This document shows positions 33,597 to 45,635 of a DNA stretch of 64,000 nucleotides, in pieces. The notes under the pieces were generated by a model. That model was given only the letters and a program-made list of their open reading frames with translations. It did no database searches and was not told the DNA's origin. A program made the translations under genes and the position numbers. Source of the stretch: Herbaspirillum sp. LeCh32-8 (GTDB taxonomy: Bacteria > Pseudomonadota > Gammaproteobacteria > Burkholderiales > Burkholderiaceae_D); assembly GCF_017814915.1 (NCBI RefSeq), contig NZ_JAGIPZ010000001.1:683559-747558 (forward strand), given 5' to 3'. The number at the start of each line of letters is the position of its first letter. The stretch's first letter is position 1.

Positions 33597-34385
33597 ATGT
33601 CGAAGATTCACCCAACCGCCATCATCGCACCCGGCGCCGAGCTGGATGCCAGCGTCGAAGTCGGCGCCTATGCCGTCATCGGCGAGCACGTGCGCATCGG
33701 CGCGGGCACCCGCATCGGCCCGCACGTGGTTGTCGAAGGTCACACCACCATCGGCCGCGATAACGAGATCTTCCAGTTCGCCTCCATTGGCGCCGCGCCG
33801 CAGGACAAGAAGTACGCCGGCGAGCCGACCACGGTGGAAATCGGCGACCGCAACACCATCCGCGAATTCGTCACGTTCAACCGCGGCACCGTGCAGGATG
33901 CCGGCGCCACCCGCATCGGCAACGACAACTGGATCATGGCGTATGTGCACCTGGCGCACGACTGCCAGCTGGCCAACAACATCATCCTCGCCAACAACGC
34001 CACGCTGGCCGGCCACGTGCACCTGGGCGACTATGTGTTCCTGGGCGGCTTTACCACCGTGCACCAGTTCTGCCACATCGGCGCGCATGCGATGACCGCG
34101 TTCACCGCCGCCGTCAGCCAGGACGTGCCGCCGTTCGTGACCGCCGCCGGCAACCGCGCGGTGCCCGCCGGCATCAACAGCGAAGGCCTGAAGCGCCGCG
34201 GTTTCACCAGTGAGCAGATCATGGAGATCAAGCGCGCCTACAAGGCGATCTACCGCTCCAACCTGCCGCTGGAAGAGGCCAAGCAGGCGCTGGCGCAGAT
34301 GGAGACCAAGTCGGCCGATTCGGCTGCGCACATCCGCAGCATGCGTGAATTCATCGAAGCCTCCACCCGTGGCATCATCCGCTGA
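33597..34385 (+). CDS. lpxA: UDP-N-acetylglucosamine acyltransferase LpxA
   Basis: First step of lipid A synthesis. The 262-residue protein is a left-handed beta-helix from [20 protein letters not shown] onward, with the catalytic histidine in HLAHDC (His121) and a C-terminal helical domain ([19 protein letters not shown]). I chose the ATG at 33597 because it matches the family; the frame is open 17 codons further upstream. lpxB overlaps its end. Confidence 0.97.
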   Translation: MSKIHPTAIIAPGAELDASVEVGAYAVIGEHVRIGAGTRIGPHVVVEGHTTIGRDNEIFQFASIGAAPQDKKYAGEPTTVEIGDRNTIREFVTFNRGTVQDAGATRIGNDNWIMAYVHLAHDCQLANNIILANNATLAGHVHLGDYVFLGGFTTVHQFCHIGAHAMTAFTAAVSQDVPPFVTAAGNRAVPAGINSEGLKRRGFTSEQIMEIKRAYKAIYRSNLPLEEAKQALAQMETKSADSAAHIRSMREFIEASTRGIIR

Positions 34386-35544
34386 ATTGAGCCGCAGGCA
34401 ATCGATCGCGCTGGTCGCCGGCGAAAGCTCCGGCGACCTGCTCGGCAGCCGCTTGCTGGCGGGGATACGCGAACGTCTGCCCGACGTACGGCTGCATGGT
34501 GTCGGCGGCCAGCACATGATAGAGCAGGGCTTCGCCAGCGACTGGCCGATGGACAAGCTGACCGTGCGTGGCCTGTTCGAGGTCATCCCGCGCTACCGCG
34601 AGATCAAGGGCATCCAGGACGCGCTGCGCGACAAGCTGCTGGCCGAACGTCCCGATGTCTTCGTCGGCGTCGATTACCCCGGCTTCAACCTGGGCCTGGA
34701 AGAGCAGTTGCGCCGTGCCGGCATTCCGACCATGCATTTCATCGGCCCGCAGATCTGGGCCTGGCGCGGCTGGCGCATCAAGAAGATCGCGCGCGCGGTG
34801 TCGCACATGCTGGTGATCTTCCCGTTCGAGGAAAGCATCTATCGCAACGCCGGCATCCCGGTGACCTATGTCGGCCATCCGCTGGCCGAGGTGATCCCGA
34901 TGCAGCCGGACATGCCGGCCGCGCGTGCGCGCCTTGGCCTGGCCGAGGGCAGGCGCGTGGTGGCCGTCCTGCCGGGCAGCCGCATGGGCGAGCTCAAGCA
35001 CAACGGCGAAGGTTTCCTGGCCGCGGCGCGCTTGCTGCGCCAGCGCGATCCGCAATTGCAGTTCGTCGCGCCGATGGCCGGCGAGCGCCAGATGGCCTTT
35101 TTCCAGGAGCAGATCCGCCAGGGCCATTACGAGGATCTGGAGCTCAAGCTCATCAGTGGTCAGTCGCATAGCGCGATGGAAGCGGCCGATGCCGTGCTGG
35201 TGGCCTCCGGCACCGCCTCGTTGGAGGTGGCGCTGTACAAGAAGCCGATGGTGATTTCGTACAAGGTGGTGTGGGCGTCCTACCAGATCATGCGCCACAT
35301 GGGCTACCAGCCGTGGGTCGGCCTGCCCAATATCCTGGCGCGCGAATTCCTGGTGCCCGAGCTGCTGCAGTACGACGCCACGCCGCAGGCCTTGGCCGAC
35401 GCCATGTGGCACCAGCTGGAAGATCACGCGCACCAGCAGCGACTGGTGCGCCGTTTCACCGACATGCACCACGCGCTGCTGCGTGACACCAGCCGTGAAA
35501 GCGCCAACGCCGTGTGCGAGGTCATCGGCGCGCGCAGGAAGTAG
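34369..35544 (+). CDS. lpxB: Lipid-A-disaccharide synthase LpxB
   Basis: Joins UDP-2,3-diacylglucosamine and lipid X into the lipid A disaccharide. The protein begins near [18 protein letters not shown] and contains [18 protein letters not shown] and [18 protein letters not shown], all conserved. No ATG is available at the family N-terminus. The candidates are GTG at 34369 (391 residues, 17-base overlap with lpxA) and TTG at 34387, just after the lpxA stop. Neither has a strong ribosome-binding site, so translation is probably coupled to lpxA. Confidence 0.93.
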   Translation: MASSAELSRRQSIALVAGESSGDLLGSRLLAGIRERLPDVRLHGVGGQHMIEQGFASDWPMDKLTVRGLFEVIPRYREIKGIQDALRDKLLAERPDVFVGVDYPGFNLGLEEQLRRAGIPTMHFIGPQIWAWRGWRIKKIARAVSHMLVIFPFEESIYRNAGIPVTYVGHPLAEVIPMQPDMPAARARLGLAEGRRVVAVLPGSRMGELKHNGEGFLAAARLLRQRDPQLQFVAPMAGERQMAFFQEQIRQGHYEDLELKLISGQSHSAMEAADAVLVASGTASLEVALYKKPMVISYKVVWASYQIMRHMGYQPWVGLPNILAREFLVPELLQYDATPQALADAMWHQLEDHAHQQRLVRRFTDMHHALLRDTSRESANAVCEVIGARRK

Positions 35545-35603
35545 GCCGCCCCGCGCATGGCGCGACGGCTTCAAGACATACCGGAATACAGAAGGAAAGC
35601 ATC

Positions 35604-36257
35604 ATGCCCAAGGCGGCGCCCCAGACATTGTCCCTGTTCGACTACGCCGGCGAGATCATTTGCGGCGTTGACGAAGCCGGCCGCGGCCCGCTCGCCGGGC
35701 CGGTGTTCGCGGCCGCCGTGATCCTGGATCCGGCGCGCCCGGTCACCGGCCTGCGCGACTCCAAGAAACTCTCCGAAGCCGCGCGCGACGGCCTGGCGCT
35801 GGAGATCAAGGCCAATGCGCTGGCCTGGGCGATCGCCTCCTGTAACGAGCAGGAGATCGACGAGCTCAACATCCTGCACGCCAGCATGCTGGCCATGCGG
35901 CGCGCGGTCGAAGCGCTTGCCACCGTGCCGACGCTGGCGCTGATCGACGGCAACCGCTGCCCGGTGATGAGCATCCGCTCCGAAGCCATCGTCAAGGGCG
36001 ACGACAAGGTGCCGGCCATCTCGGCCGCCTCCATCCTCGCCAAGACTGCGCGCGACGCGGCGCTGATGAGCTTGCACGACACTTATCCGCATTACGGCTT
36101 TGACCGCCACAAGGGCTATCCCACTGCCTTGCATCTGGAGATGCTGCGCCTGCATGGCGTATCGCCGGTGCATCGTCGTTCTTACGCGCCGGTCAAGGCG
36201 CTGCTGGCGGGGCAGGCGGTCGTGGTGGCTGGCGGCAGCGCCGTCGGGCTGGGTTGA
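35604..36257 (+). CDS. rnhB: Ribonuclease HII
   Basis: Removes ribonucleotides from DNA and RNA-DNA hybrids. The 217-residue protein has the metal-binding [17 protein letters not shown] and [17 protein letters not shown] motifs and the [11 protein letters not shown] region near the end. AAGGAA lies just before the ATG; the 30-codon open extension upstream is unsupported. It follows lpxB as in many Betaproteobacteria. Confidence 0.97.
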   Translation: MPKAAPQTLSLFDYAGEIICGVDEAGRGPLAGPVFAAAVILDPARPVTGLRDSKKLSEAARDGLALEIKANALAWAIASCNEQEIDELNILHASMLAMRRAVEALATVPTLALIDGNRCPVMSIRSEAIVKGDDKVPAISAASILAKTARDAALMSLHDTYPHYGFDRHKGYPTALHLEMLRLHGVSPVHRRSYAPVKALLAGQAVVVAGGSAVGLG

Positions 36258-36269
36258 GCAGGAGCGCGC

Positions 36270-37061
36270 ATGAAGATCATCACTTCCAAAGACAATCCGC
36301 AGTTCAAGGACTTGAAGCAGCTGGCCGGCAGCAGCCAGGCGCGTCGCCGTGCCGGGCAGACGCTGCTGGACGGCGTGCACTTGGCGCAGGCATGGCTGCA
36401 GCATCGCGGCGCGCCGCAGGTGTGCGTGGTGGCCGAGAGCGCGTTGCATCATCCCGAGGTGGCGCCCATCCTGGCGCAATGCGAAAGCATGCGCGTGCTG
36501 TGCCTGGGCCTGCCGGACAATCTCTACAACGCCATCAGCCAGGTCGAGAACGGCGTCGGCCTGCTGTTGCTGGTCGCCACGCCCAATCCGAAGACGCCGC
36601 AGGCCTTGAGCGAGTCGGCGGTGCTGCTGGACGGCCTGCAGGATCCGGGCAACCTGGGCTCGGTGCTGCGCAGCGCCGCCGCTGCAGGGGTGCGCCAAGT
36701 CTTCTGTTCCCCCGGCACCGCGGCCGCTTGGTCGCCCAAGGTCTTGCGCGCCGGCATGGGCGCGCATTTCGTGCTGGATATCTTCGAGAATGCCGACCTC
36801 GCGCCGCTGTGCGCCGAGGCCGCTATCCCGGTGCTGGCCACCAGTTCGCACGCGGCGCAGACCATCTACGATTGCGACCTGTCCGGCGCTGTCGCCTGGT
36901 TGTTCGGGCACGAAGGGCAGGGCGTGTCGCCGCATTTGCAGGAGGCCGCGTCCAACGAGGTGGTGATTCCGCATCTGGGCGAGATGGAATCGCTCAACGT
37001 GGCCGCGGCGGCTGCGGTCTGCTTCTTCGAGCAGGTGCGCCAGCGCATGGCGCGGGGCTGA
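36270..37061 (+). CDS. TrmH/SpoU family RNA 2'-O-methyltransferase
   Basis: The 263-residue SPOUT enzyme has an N-terminal substrate-binding region (ITSKDNPQFKDLKQLA). The three SpoU motifs follow: LDGLQDPGNLGSVLRSA, LFGHEGQGVSP, and IPHLGEMESLNVAAAAAV. The knot at the end binds AdoMet. It probably methylates rRNA, but which residue cannot be told. AGGAG at 36260-36264 sits five bases before the ATG, 12 bases after rnhB. Confidence 0.9.
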   Translation: MKIITSKDNPQFKDLKQLAGSSQARRRAGQTLLDGVHLAQAWLQHRGAPQVCVVAESALHHPEVAPILAQCESMRVLCLGLPDNLYNAISQVENGVGLLLLVATPNPKTPQALSESAVLLDGLQDPGNLGSVLRSAAAAGVRQVFCSPGTAAAWSPKVLRAGMGAHFVLDIFENADLAPLCAEAAIPVLATSSHAAQTIYDCDLSGAVAWLFGHEGQGVSPHLQEAASNEVVIPHLGEMESLNVAAAAAVCFFEQVRQRMARG

Positions 37062-37076
37062 GGCGAGGGCGGCGGC

Positions 37077-37550
37077 GTGGCGTTTCTTCCCCCCGATGTG
37101 TCGGCGCTGGAGGGTTTTTTCCGCGGCGCGTGGCGTTTTTCCCGGACCATCTGGGAAGGGCGCGAGGAGCCGCAGGCGCAAGCGCAAGGCGATTGTGAGT
37201 TCGTCGGCGGCGAGTTGGCCCATCAACTGATCTATCGCGAGCGCGGGACCTTGCACATGCTGCCGCCGTCACCCGGCGCGCGCGCCATTCCTTTTACCCG
37301 CATCTTCGATTACCGCTTCAACGACGCCGACCTTGAGGTACTGTTCGCCGACGGCGAGCGCGTTGCCCAGCCTTACCAGCGCTACGTGCTGAAAGGCAAT
37401 CTGCTCGCGCCGGCCGCCGACCACATCTGCGGCCCCGATTGCTATAACGCGGCCTACACGCTGGAGGGGGCGGATCGTTTCACGATGGAAACCTTCATCA
37501 GCGGGCCCAAGAAGCGCACCCGGGTGCTGAGCGCTTACCAGCGCACCTGA
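37077..37550 (+). CDS. DUF6314 family protein
   Basis: A 157-residue protein starting at GTG, 15 bases after the methyltransferase. It contains LEGFFRGAWRFSRTIWEG, a YRERG element, FDYRF.DADLEVLFADG, and a C-terminal HICGPDCYNAAYTLEG...METFISGPKKR segment. This pattern of alternating strands fits the DUF6314 family, probably a small lipocalin-like barrel. No signal peptide is present and the function is unknown. It ends the long operon before a terminator. Confidence 0.75.
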   Translation: MAFLPPDVSALEGFFRGAWRFSRTIWEGREEPQAQAQGDCEFVGGELAHQLIYRERGTLHMLPPSPGARAIPFTRIFDYRFNDADLEVLFADGERVAQPYQRYVLKGNLLAPAADHICGPDCYNAAYTLEGADRFTMETFISGPKKRTRVLSAYQRT

Positions 37551-37570
37551 GCTTTCGCGATCTCAAAACA

Positions 37571-37603
37571 AAAGAGCCGGCATTTGCCGGCTCTTTGCGT
37601 TTG
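37571..37603. terminator. Terminator between DUF6314 gene and ppsR
   Basis: AAAGAGCCGGC (37571-37581) pairs with GCCGGCTCTTT (37586-37596), with T-rich flanks on both strands. It serves the two convergent genes. Confidence 0.9.
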
Positions 37604-37619
37604 CGCCCATCTGCCAGGA

Positions 37620-38474
37620 TCAGCGCGTTTCCGGCTTCACTTCCTGCAGGATGGTGGCGGCGATTTCCTCGATCGATTTGGCCGTCGACGACATCCAGCG
37701 GATGCCTTCGCGGCGCATCATCTTCTCGGCCTCATTGATTTCATAGCGGCAATTTTCCAGCGCCGCGTACTTGCTGCCCGGTCGGCGCTCGTTGCGCACC
37801 TCGGCCAGGCGTTCCGGCGCGATGGTCAGGCCGAAGATCTTCTTCTTGTGCGTGACCAGGCCGCTGGGCAGCTTCTCGCGCTCGAAGTCTTCCGGGATCA
37901 GCGGATAGTTGGCCGCCTTGATGCCGAACTGCATCGCCAGGTACAGGCTGGTCGGGGTCTTGCCCGAGCGCGACACGCCCACCAGGATCACGTCCGCTTC
38001 CGACAGGTTCTTGTTGGACTGGCCGTCATCATGCGCCAGCGAGAAGTTGATGGCCTCGATGCGGTTCTTGTATTCCTCCGAATCCGCGGTGTTGTGGCTG
38101 CGGCCGATGGTGTGGGTGGACTTCAGCTCCAGCTCCTGCTCCAGCGGTTCGACGAAGGTCTGGAACAGGTCCATGTGCATGGCCTTGGCCTGGCGGATCA
38201 CCGACGACAACTCGGACTTCACCAGGGTCGAGAACACGATCGGCAGCTTGCCGTCGACCTGGAAGGCTTCATTGATCTTGCGCGTGGCGTCGTAGGCCTT
38301 GTCCAGGGTGTCGATGAAGGGCAGGCGCACCTGCTTGAAGCGCAGCTCGAACTGGCTCAGCACGGAATGCCCGAGCGTCTCGGCGGTGATGCCGGTACCG
38401 TCGGAGACGAAGAACACGGTACGGTTGGCAGCGATCATCGGCGCGGTGCGCGGGAGGGGCATGGGGTCGAGCAT
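37620..38474 (-). CDS. ppsR: Phosphoenolpyruvate synthase regulatory protein PpsR (DUF299)
   Basis: A bifunctional kinase/pyrophosphorylase that switches PEP synthase off and on by phosphorylating a threonine near its catalytic histidine. The 284-residue protein has [18 protein letters not shown] at the start and the P-loop [16 protein letters not shown]. The ATG at 38474 was chosen; later in-frame ATGs ([16 protein letters not shown]) are possible and the frame is open upstream. It is divergent from ppsA, its target. Confidence 0.94.
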   Translation of the reverse strand: MLDPMPLPRTAPMIAANRTVFFVSDGTGITAETLGHSVLSQFELRFKQVRLPFIDTLDKAYDATRKINEAFQVDGKLPIVFSTLVKSELSSVIRQAKAMHMDLFQTFVEPLEQELELKSTHTIGRSHNTADSEEYKNRIEAINFSLAHDDGQSNKNLSEADVILVGVSRSGKTPTSLYLAMQFGIKAANYPLIPEDFEREKLPSGLVTHKKKIFGLTIAPERLAEVRNERRPGSKYAALENCRYEINEAEKMMRREGIRWMSSTAKSIEEIAATILQEVKPETR

Positions 38475-38778
38475 AGTCTTGTCGGAAAGAAATTTGAAAA
38501 AAAATGTGCTGCAATGAACAAAAATGATTACACGGGTTACAATGCCTAGCAACTAATCGAGCAGCTCATCCTGATGACCCTCAACCGCCTGCGCTATTTG
38601 GCCGAGTATTTTTCGATGTTTGCATTGGCAAACGTCCTCGGTGCGTGCGCGCGTTTGCTGAAGTCTCTGGGCTTGCCTCCGATGCCGCCACTGCTGTCGC
38701 AATCGTCGAAGAATAACAAAAATCAACAGACGCATGCCGCACCCGCGAAGATTTCTTATCATCAAGCTAGGGGTTGTC
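38475..38778. other. ppsR-ppsA divergent region
   Basis: These 304 bases contain the ppsA promoter and a leader of about 230 bases. A short open frame (38574-38831) begins in the leader and overlaps the ppsA start, but it has no ribosome-binding site and is not annotated as a gene. Confidence 0.6.
38515..38543 (+). promoter_or_regulatory. Putative ppsA promoter
   Basis: TGAACA at 38515-38520 and TACAAT at 38538-38543 are 17 bases apart. The -35 matches four of six consensus bases and the -10 five of six. Confidence 0.6.
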
Positions 38779-41196
<2,418 letters not shown>

Positions 41197-41253
41197 TCAA
41201 GAAGCAATGGCCTGCATCGGCGCCGCGCAGGCGGCGTCGATGACGGCGAACGC

Positions 41254-41289
41254 AAAGGCGCGGGCAGAAATGTCCGCGCCTTTGTTTTT
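41254..41289 (+). terminator. ppsA terminator
   Basis: AAAGGCGCGG (41254-41263) pairs with CCGCGCCTTT (41274-41283), followed by GTTTTT. Confidence 0.92.
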
Positions 41290-41366
41290 GGGCGCATGAT
41301 TGTGGGGTAGACTATTGCCGCCCTTGCCGGAGGGAAAACCGGTGTTTCCATAGACGGGGATTGCAT

Positions 41367-41801
41367 ATGACGGACTGGGCCATCTGGTTTGTGCTGGCCG
41401 GCGTGCTGATCGGCGCCGAGCTGTTCACCGGCACCTTCTATCTGCTGATGATTGCGCTGGGTGTGGCGGCCGGCGGTGCGGCGGCGTTGTCCGGCGCGCT
41501 GCTGGAGTGGCAGCTGTTGGCGGCGGCGGTGGTCGGCATCGCCGCAGTGCTGTTGCTGCGACGCAGCCGCTTCGGCCGCCTGCGCAAGAGCTGCGCCAAT
41601 GACGATCCCAACGTCCTGCTCGACATCGGCCAGACCGTGGAAGTGGCGGCCTGGCAAGAGCACGGCAGCCAGCATATCGCCCGCGTGCCATACCGCGGCG
41701 CCATGTGGGACGTGGAGCTGCAAGGCGGCCACCATGCCGCCGCCGGCGCCTTCGTCATCCGCGAGATCCGCGGCAGCCGGCTGATCGTCGCGCCGCGCTG
41801 A
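41367..41801 (+). CDS. NfeD family membrane protein
   Basis: A 144-residue short NfeD protein. Two hydrophobic segments occupy residues ~5-70 (WAIWFVLAGVLIGAELFTG and the Ala/Leu-rich stretch after). A C-terminal OB-fold domain (VAAWQEHGSQHIARVPYRGAMWDVEL) follows. NfeD proteins are partners of SPFH/stomatin-type proteins, and one follows 47 bases downstream. GGGGA before the ATG supports 41367 over the TTG at 41361. Confidence 0.88.
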   Translation: MTDWAIWFVLAGVLIGAELFTGTFYLLMIALGVAAGGAAALSGALLEWQLLAAAVVGIAAVLLLRRSRFGRLRKSCANDDPNVLLDIGQTVEVAAWQEHGSQHIARVPYRGAMWDVELQGGHHAAAGAFVIREIRGSRLIVAPR

Positions 41802-41848
41802 ATCCGGGATCCGGTCCCGACACCTGAATCACACCTAAGGAGAGCCTC

Positions 41849-42760
41849 ATGCTGGGAAGCGTCACCCTGGTCATTTTCTTCATCGCCATCGTGTTCGTCG
41901 TGCAGACGGTCAAGGTGGTCCCGCAACAGCACGCCTGGGTGGTGGAGCGCCTCGGCAAGTACCACGCCACGCTGGCGCCGGGCCTGAACATCGTGGTGCC
42001 GTTCATCGACCGCGTCGGCTACAAGCACATCCTGAAGGAAATCCCGCTGGACGTGCCGCCGCAGGTCTGCATCACCAAGGACAACACCCAGCTGCAGGTG
42101 GACGGCATCCTGTACTTCCAGATCACCGATCCGATGCGCGCCTCCTACGGCTCGTCCAACTACATCGCCGCCATCACCCAGCTGGCCCAGACCACCTTGC
42201 GCTCGGTGATCGGCAAGATGGAGCTGGACAAGACCTTCGAAGAGCGCGACCACATCAACACCGCCATCGTCAGCGCCATCGACGAATCGGCCGAGAACTG
42301 GGGCGTGAAGGTGCTGCGCTACGAGATCAAGGACCTGACCCCGCCCAAGGAAATCCTGCACGCGATGCAGGCGCAGATCACCGCCGAGCGCGAGAAGCGC
42401 GCGCTGATCGCCGCCTCCGAAGGCCGCAAGCAGGAGCAGATCAACATCGCCACCGGCGAGCGCGAGGCTGCCATCGCCAAGTCCGAGGGCGAGAAGCAGG
42501 CTTCAATCAACCGCGCGCAAGGCCAGGCGGCCGCCATCCTGGCGATCGCCGAAGCCAGCGCGGAGGCGATCCGCAAGACCGCCGCCGCGATCCAGTCGCC
42601 GGGCGGCGAGGACGCAGTCAACCTGAAGGTGGCCGAGCAATACGTGGCCGCCTTCGGCCAACTGGCCAAGACCAACAACTCCATCATCGTGCCGGCCAAC
42701 CTGTCCGACATGAGCGGGCTGATCGCCGCCGCGTTGCAGGTGGCGAAGACGCAGAAATAA
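41849..42760 (+). CDS. SPFH/stomatin-like protein, QmcA type
   Basis: A 303-residue band-7 protein with one N-terminal membrane anchor (residues ~4-22). The SPFH domain follows (VVPQQHAWVVERLGKYHATLAPGLNIVVPF), then a long Ala/Glu-rich coiled coil (ITAEREKRALIAASEGRKQE) and a C-terminal hydrophobic tail. Such proteins form membrane microdomain scaffolds and work with NfeD partners and membrane proteases. TAAGGAG precedes the ATG. Same operon as nfeD. Confidence 0.92.
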   Translation: MLGSVTLVIFFIAIVFVVQTVKVVPQQHAWVVERLGKYHATLAPGLNIVVPFIDRVGYKHILKEIPLDVPPQVCITKDNTQLQVDGILYFQITDPMRASYGSSNYIAAITQLAQTTLRSVIGKMELDKTFEERDHINTAIVSAIDESAENWGVKVLRYEIKDLTPPKEILHAMQAQITAEREKRALIAASEGRKQEQINIATGEREAAIAKSEGEKQASINRAQGQAAAILAIAEASAEAIRKTAAAIQSPGGEDAVNLKVAEQYVAAFGQLAKTNNSIIVPANLSDMSGLIAAALQVAKTQK

Positions 42761-42777
42761 GAACCGGGAAGACATCC

Positions 42778-44088
42778 ATGATTGTTCGCCACCTCCGCCA
42801 GCGCCTGCTTCCGGCCGCGCTGTCTGCCGCTTTCAGCATTGCCGCAGTTGGATTGACCGTGGCCGCAGCGCAGGCGCAGGACCAGGCGCAGATGCCGGCC
42901 CCGGCGCAAAATGAAGCCCTGGCCAAACGCGTCGACGCGCAGATGGAGCAACTGCTGGGCAAGTACCCGATCCCGGGCGCCAGCATCGCCATCGCCTACA
43001 AGGGTGAATTCGTCTACCAGCGCGGCTACGGCTTGGCCGTCATCGAAACCAACACGCCGGCCACGCCGGCCACGCGGTTTCGCATCGCCAGCATCGCCAA
43101 GCCGGTGACGGCGGTGGCGATCCTCAAGTTGTTCGAGGACGAATTGCCGCAGGCGCTGGATCGCAAGGTGTTCGGGCCCGACGGCCTGCTGCCGGACTCG
43201 GCCTATCCCGAGTTCGCCAACCCGCGCGACACGCGCGTGCTGAACGTGACCCTGCGCGACCTGCTGCAGCATACCGGCGGCTGGGGCGCGACCGACTACG
43301 ATCCGCAATACGACCTGGTCGACATCGCGCGCACCATGAATGTCAAGGCGCCGGCGTCGGCGCGCGACGTGATCGCCTTCATGCTGAAGCAGCGCTCGCT
43401 GGACGTGCCGCCAGGCACCGAGGTCCACTACAGCAACTTCGGCTACAACATCCTCGGCCGCATCATCGAGTACAAGACCGGCAAGCCCTATGAGCAGGCG
43501 GTGCAGGACCTGGTGTTCAAGCCGGCCGGGGTCACCGACGCGGTCATCGGCGCCGACAAGCGCGCCCAGCGCGTGGCCAATGAATCGGCCTATTACGACG
43601 ACCAGCGCTGGCCGGCGGTGCCGGACCAGGACGGCAGCGGCGCCACCGGGCCGGAGTCGTATTTCGGCTTCCACCTGGCGACCATGGATGCGCACGGCGG
43701 CTGGGTCGCCAGCGCGGCCGACCTGGTGCGTTTTGTCGATGCCGCGCAAGGCACCGCCAAATCGCCCGCCTTGTTGAAGCCGCAGACGGTGGCGCTGATG
43801 AAGCAGCGCAACGCCGCCATGCCGGACAACAACAACGGCCTGGGTTGGGTGGTGACCCGCATGGACGGCGTGACTATCCTTTCGCACAGCGGCGCGCTGA
43901 CCACCGGCAGCTACGGTTACCTGCAGGCGCGCGAAGATGGCTGGTCGTGGGCAGTGCTGTTCAACCGCCTGCCGATTCCTTACCCGCCTGAAAAGGCCAT
44001 GGCTGATCTGCAGGCCTTCCAGACCGCGGTGCAGCGCGGCCTGATGGCGGCCATCGTCAACAAGACCGATCCGGCCGTGGGCAAGTAA
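42778..44088 (+). CDS. Secreted serine hydrolase, beta-lactamase/class C family
   Basis: A 436-residue protein with a signal peptide (residues ~1-34, ending AAAQAQ). It has the penicillin-binding-protein fold motifs: SxxK (Ser105-Ile-Ala-Lys108), YSN (Tyr218) and HSG near residue 380. It is probably a periplasmic esterase, D-aminopeptidase or peptidoglycan-acting hydrolase; motifs cannot tell which. It starts 17 bases after the SPFH gene, so it is likely on the same mRNA, an uncommon third member for an NfeD-SPFH pair. Confidence 0.85.
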   Translation: MIVRHLRQRLLPAALSAAFSIAAVGLTVAAAQAQDQAQMPAPAQNEALAKRVDAQMEQLLGKYPIPGASIAIAYKGEFVYQRGYGLAVIETNTPATPATRFRIASIAKPVTAVAILKLFEDELPQALDRKVFGPDGLLPDSAYPEFANPRDTRVLNVTLRDLLQHTGGWGATDYDPQYDLVDIARTMNVKAPASARDVIAFMLKQRSLDVPPGTEVHYSNFGYNILGRIIEYKTGKPYEQAVQDLVFKPAGVTDAVIGADKRAQRVANESAYYDDQRWPAVPDQDGSGATGPESYFGFHLATMDAHGGWVASAADLVRFVDAAQGTAKSPALLKPQTVALMKQRNAAMPDNNNGLGWVVTRMDGVTILSHSGALTTGSYGYLQAREDGWSWAVLFNRLPIPYPPEKAMADLQAFQTAVQRGLMAAIVNKTDPAVGK

Positions 44089-44121
44089 TCCGCCCTGCGC
44101 GGAAAGTCCCGCGCGCCAAAG

Positions 44122-44159
44122 AAAACGGCCCGCCTTGCAGTCGCAGGGCGGGCCGTTTT
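44122..44159. terminator. Bidirectional terminator
   Basis: AAAACGGCCCGCC (44122-44134) pairs with GGCGGGCCGTTTT (44147-44159). It lies between the convergent serine hydrolase and sensor kinase genes. Confidence 0.9.
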
Positions 44160-44203
44160 GCCTGGGGCTCAGGCATTGCAGCAAACGGAAAAGATCGGGC
44201 GGA

Positions 44204-45634
44204 TCAGGACTCCAGCGTCTGCCCCTTGGCCGGCTCGTCGGCCATGAAGGGCAGGGTGATGTCTACCCGCAAGCCGCCGTCGCGACGGTTGGCAGCGCGG
44301 ATGAAGCCGCCGTGCGCATCGACGATGCGGCGCGCGATCGACAAGCCCAGGCCGTGGCCCGAGCTGTTGCTCTTGGTGCGGCTGCTGCGGAAGAACAGCT
44401 CGAAGATGCTGTTCATCTCGTCTTCCGGCACGCCCGGGCCGCGGTCCAGGATGGACAGGTGCACCAGCTTGTTGATCTCGTCGAGCTGGGTGTGGATCTG
44501 CACCGTGGTGTCGGGCGCGGTGTGCTTGATGGCGTTGCGCAGCACGTTCTCGATGGCGCGGTAGAGCAGTTCCGGGTTGCCCTTGATCTGCACCCGGCAA
44601 TCGATCTGGCCGTCGATGTGCTTGCCGTGGGCGCCGGCCTCGAAGCTGGCGTCGTTGATCATGTCGGCCAGCATGGCCTGGATCGCGATCGGCTCTTCCA
44701 TTGAGCCGGGTACGTTGGCTTCCAGGCGTGACAGCGTCAGCAGCTCGCCCACCAGTTTGTCCATGCGCACGCTTTCGCGCTCGATGCGCTCCAGCGTCAG
44801 GTCCAGCTTGTCCTTGTCCTGCACGCGGGCCAGGCCGATGGCCATCTGCAGGCGCGCGATCGGCGAGCGCAGTTCGTGCGAGACGTCGTGCAGCAGGCGG
44901 CGCTGGCTTTCCATCAGCGTGCGCAGCTTGGCGGTCATGGCGTCGAAGTCGCGGCCGAGATCGGCCAGCTCATCGCTGCGCGAGCTCATCACCGGTTCCA
45001 GCTCCAGGTCGAGATTGCCGGAGGAGGCTTGGGCGAAGGCATTCTTCAGGTGGCGGATCGGGTAGGAGAAATACCAGGCCAGCAACAATGCGAACACCAG
45101 GCTGGCCACCAGGGCCACGGCGATCGGCATGGTCGGGAAGAACAGCGGCTGCGGGCCGCGTTCACGCATGTGGCGGCCTTCGCGCGGACCGGGGCCCGGG
45201 CCGGGTCCGCCGAATTCCTCGGTGGGGGCCGGGATGAACATCAGGTAGCTGTGGCCGTTGGCGGCTTTCACCAACTCCACCACGCGACGTTGCTGCTGGT
45301 GCTGCTCGGTCTTGAGCAGCTCGCGTGCTTCTTCCACCAGCTTGGCCGGCACATCGCGGCCCATCAGGTCCTTGTTGTCCTCGTCCACCGCATACAGCTG
45401 CAGGCGGTTCTGGCGGCCTTCGTTGATCAGGCTGCGCAAGGCTTCGGCGCCGCCGAACTGCAGGGTGGCGGCGGCCGAGCGGATCATGAAGGAGGCCGGG
45501 GGGCTGAGATCGATTTCCGAGGAGCGGTTATTGCGCTCCAGGTTCTCGATCCAGAACAGCACGCCGACGCCGAAGGTGGCGGTGATCTGGGCAATGGCGA
45601 TGAAGAAGAAGAACTTCCAGAATAACCGGCCCAC
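44204..45634 (-). CDS. cpxA: Sensor histidine kinase, CpxA-like
   Basis: A 476-residue envelope sensor. Membrane helix 1 is at residues ~5-28 (FWKFFFFIAIAQITATFG). A periplasmic domain with an unusual Gly-Pro repeat follows, then helix 2 (MPIAVALVASLVFALLLAWYF) and HAMP. The HisKA box is LLHDVSHELRSPIARLQ, and the ATPase boxes are NVLRNAIKH, DRGPGVPEDEM and GHGLGLSIARRI. The start is GTG at 45634, one base after the response-regulator stop. The CpxA name rests on resemblance, the CpxR-like partner and the CpxR-type boxes upstream. Confidence 0.8.
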   Translation of the reverse strand: MGRLFWKFFFFIAIAQITATFGVGVLFWIENLERNNRSSEIDLSPPASFMIRSAAATLQFGGAEALRSLINEGRQNRLQLYAVDEDNKDLMGRDVPAKLVEEARELLKTEQHQQQRRVVELVKAANGHSYLMFIPAPTEEFGGPGPGPGPREGRHMRERGPQPLFFPTMPIAVALVASLVFALLLAWYFSYPIRHLKNAFAQASSGNLDLELEPVMSSRSDELADLGRDFDAMTAKLRTLMESQRRLLHDVSHELRSPIARLQMAIGLARVQDKDKLDLTLERIERESVRMDKLVGELLTLSRLEANVPGSMEEPIAIQAMLADMINDASFEAGAHGKHIDGQIDCRVQIKGNPELLYRAIENVLRNAIKHTAPDTTVQIHTQLDEINKLVHLSILDRGPGVPEDEMNSIFELFFRSSRTKSNSSGHGLGLSIARRIVDAHGGFIRAANRRDGGLRVDITLPFMADEPAKGQTLES

Positions 45635-45635
45635 T

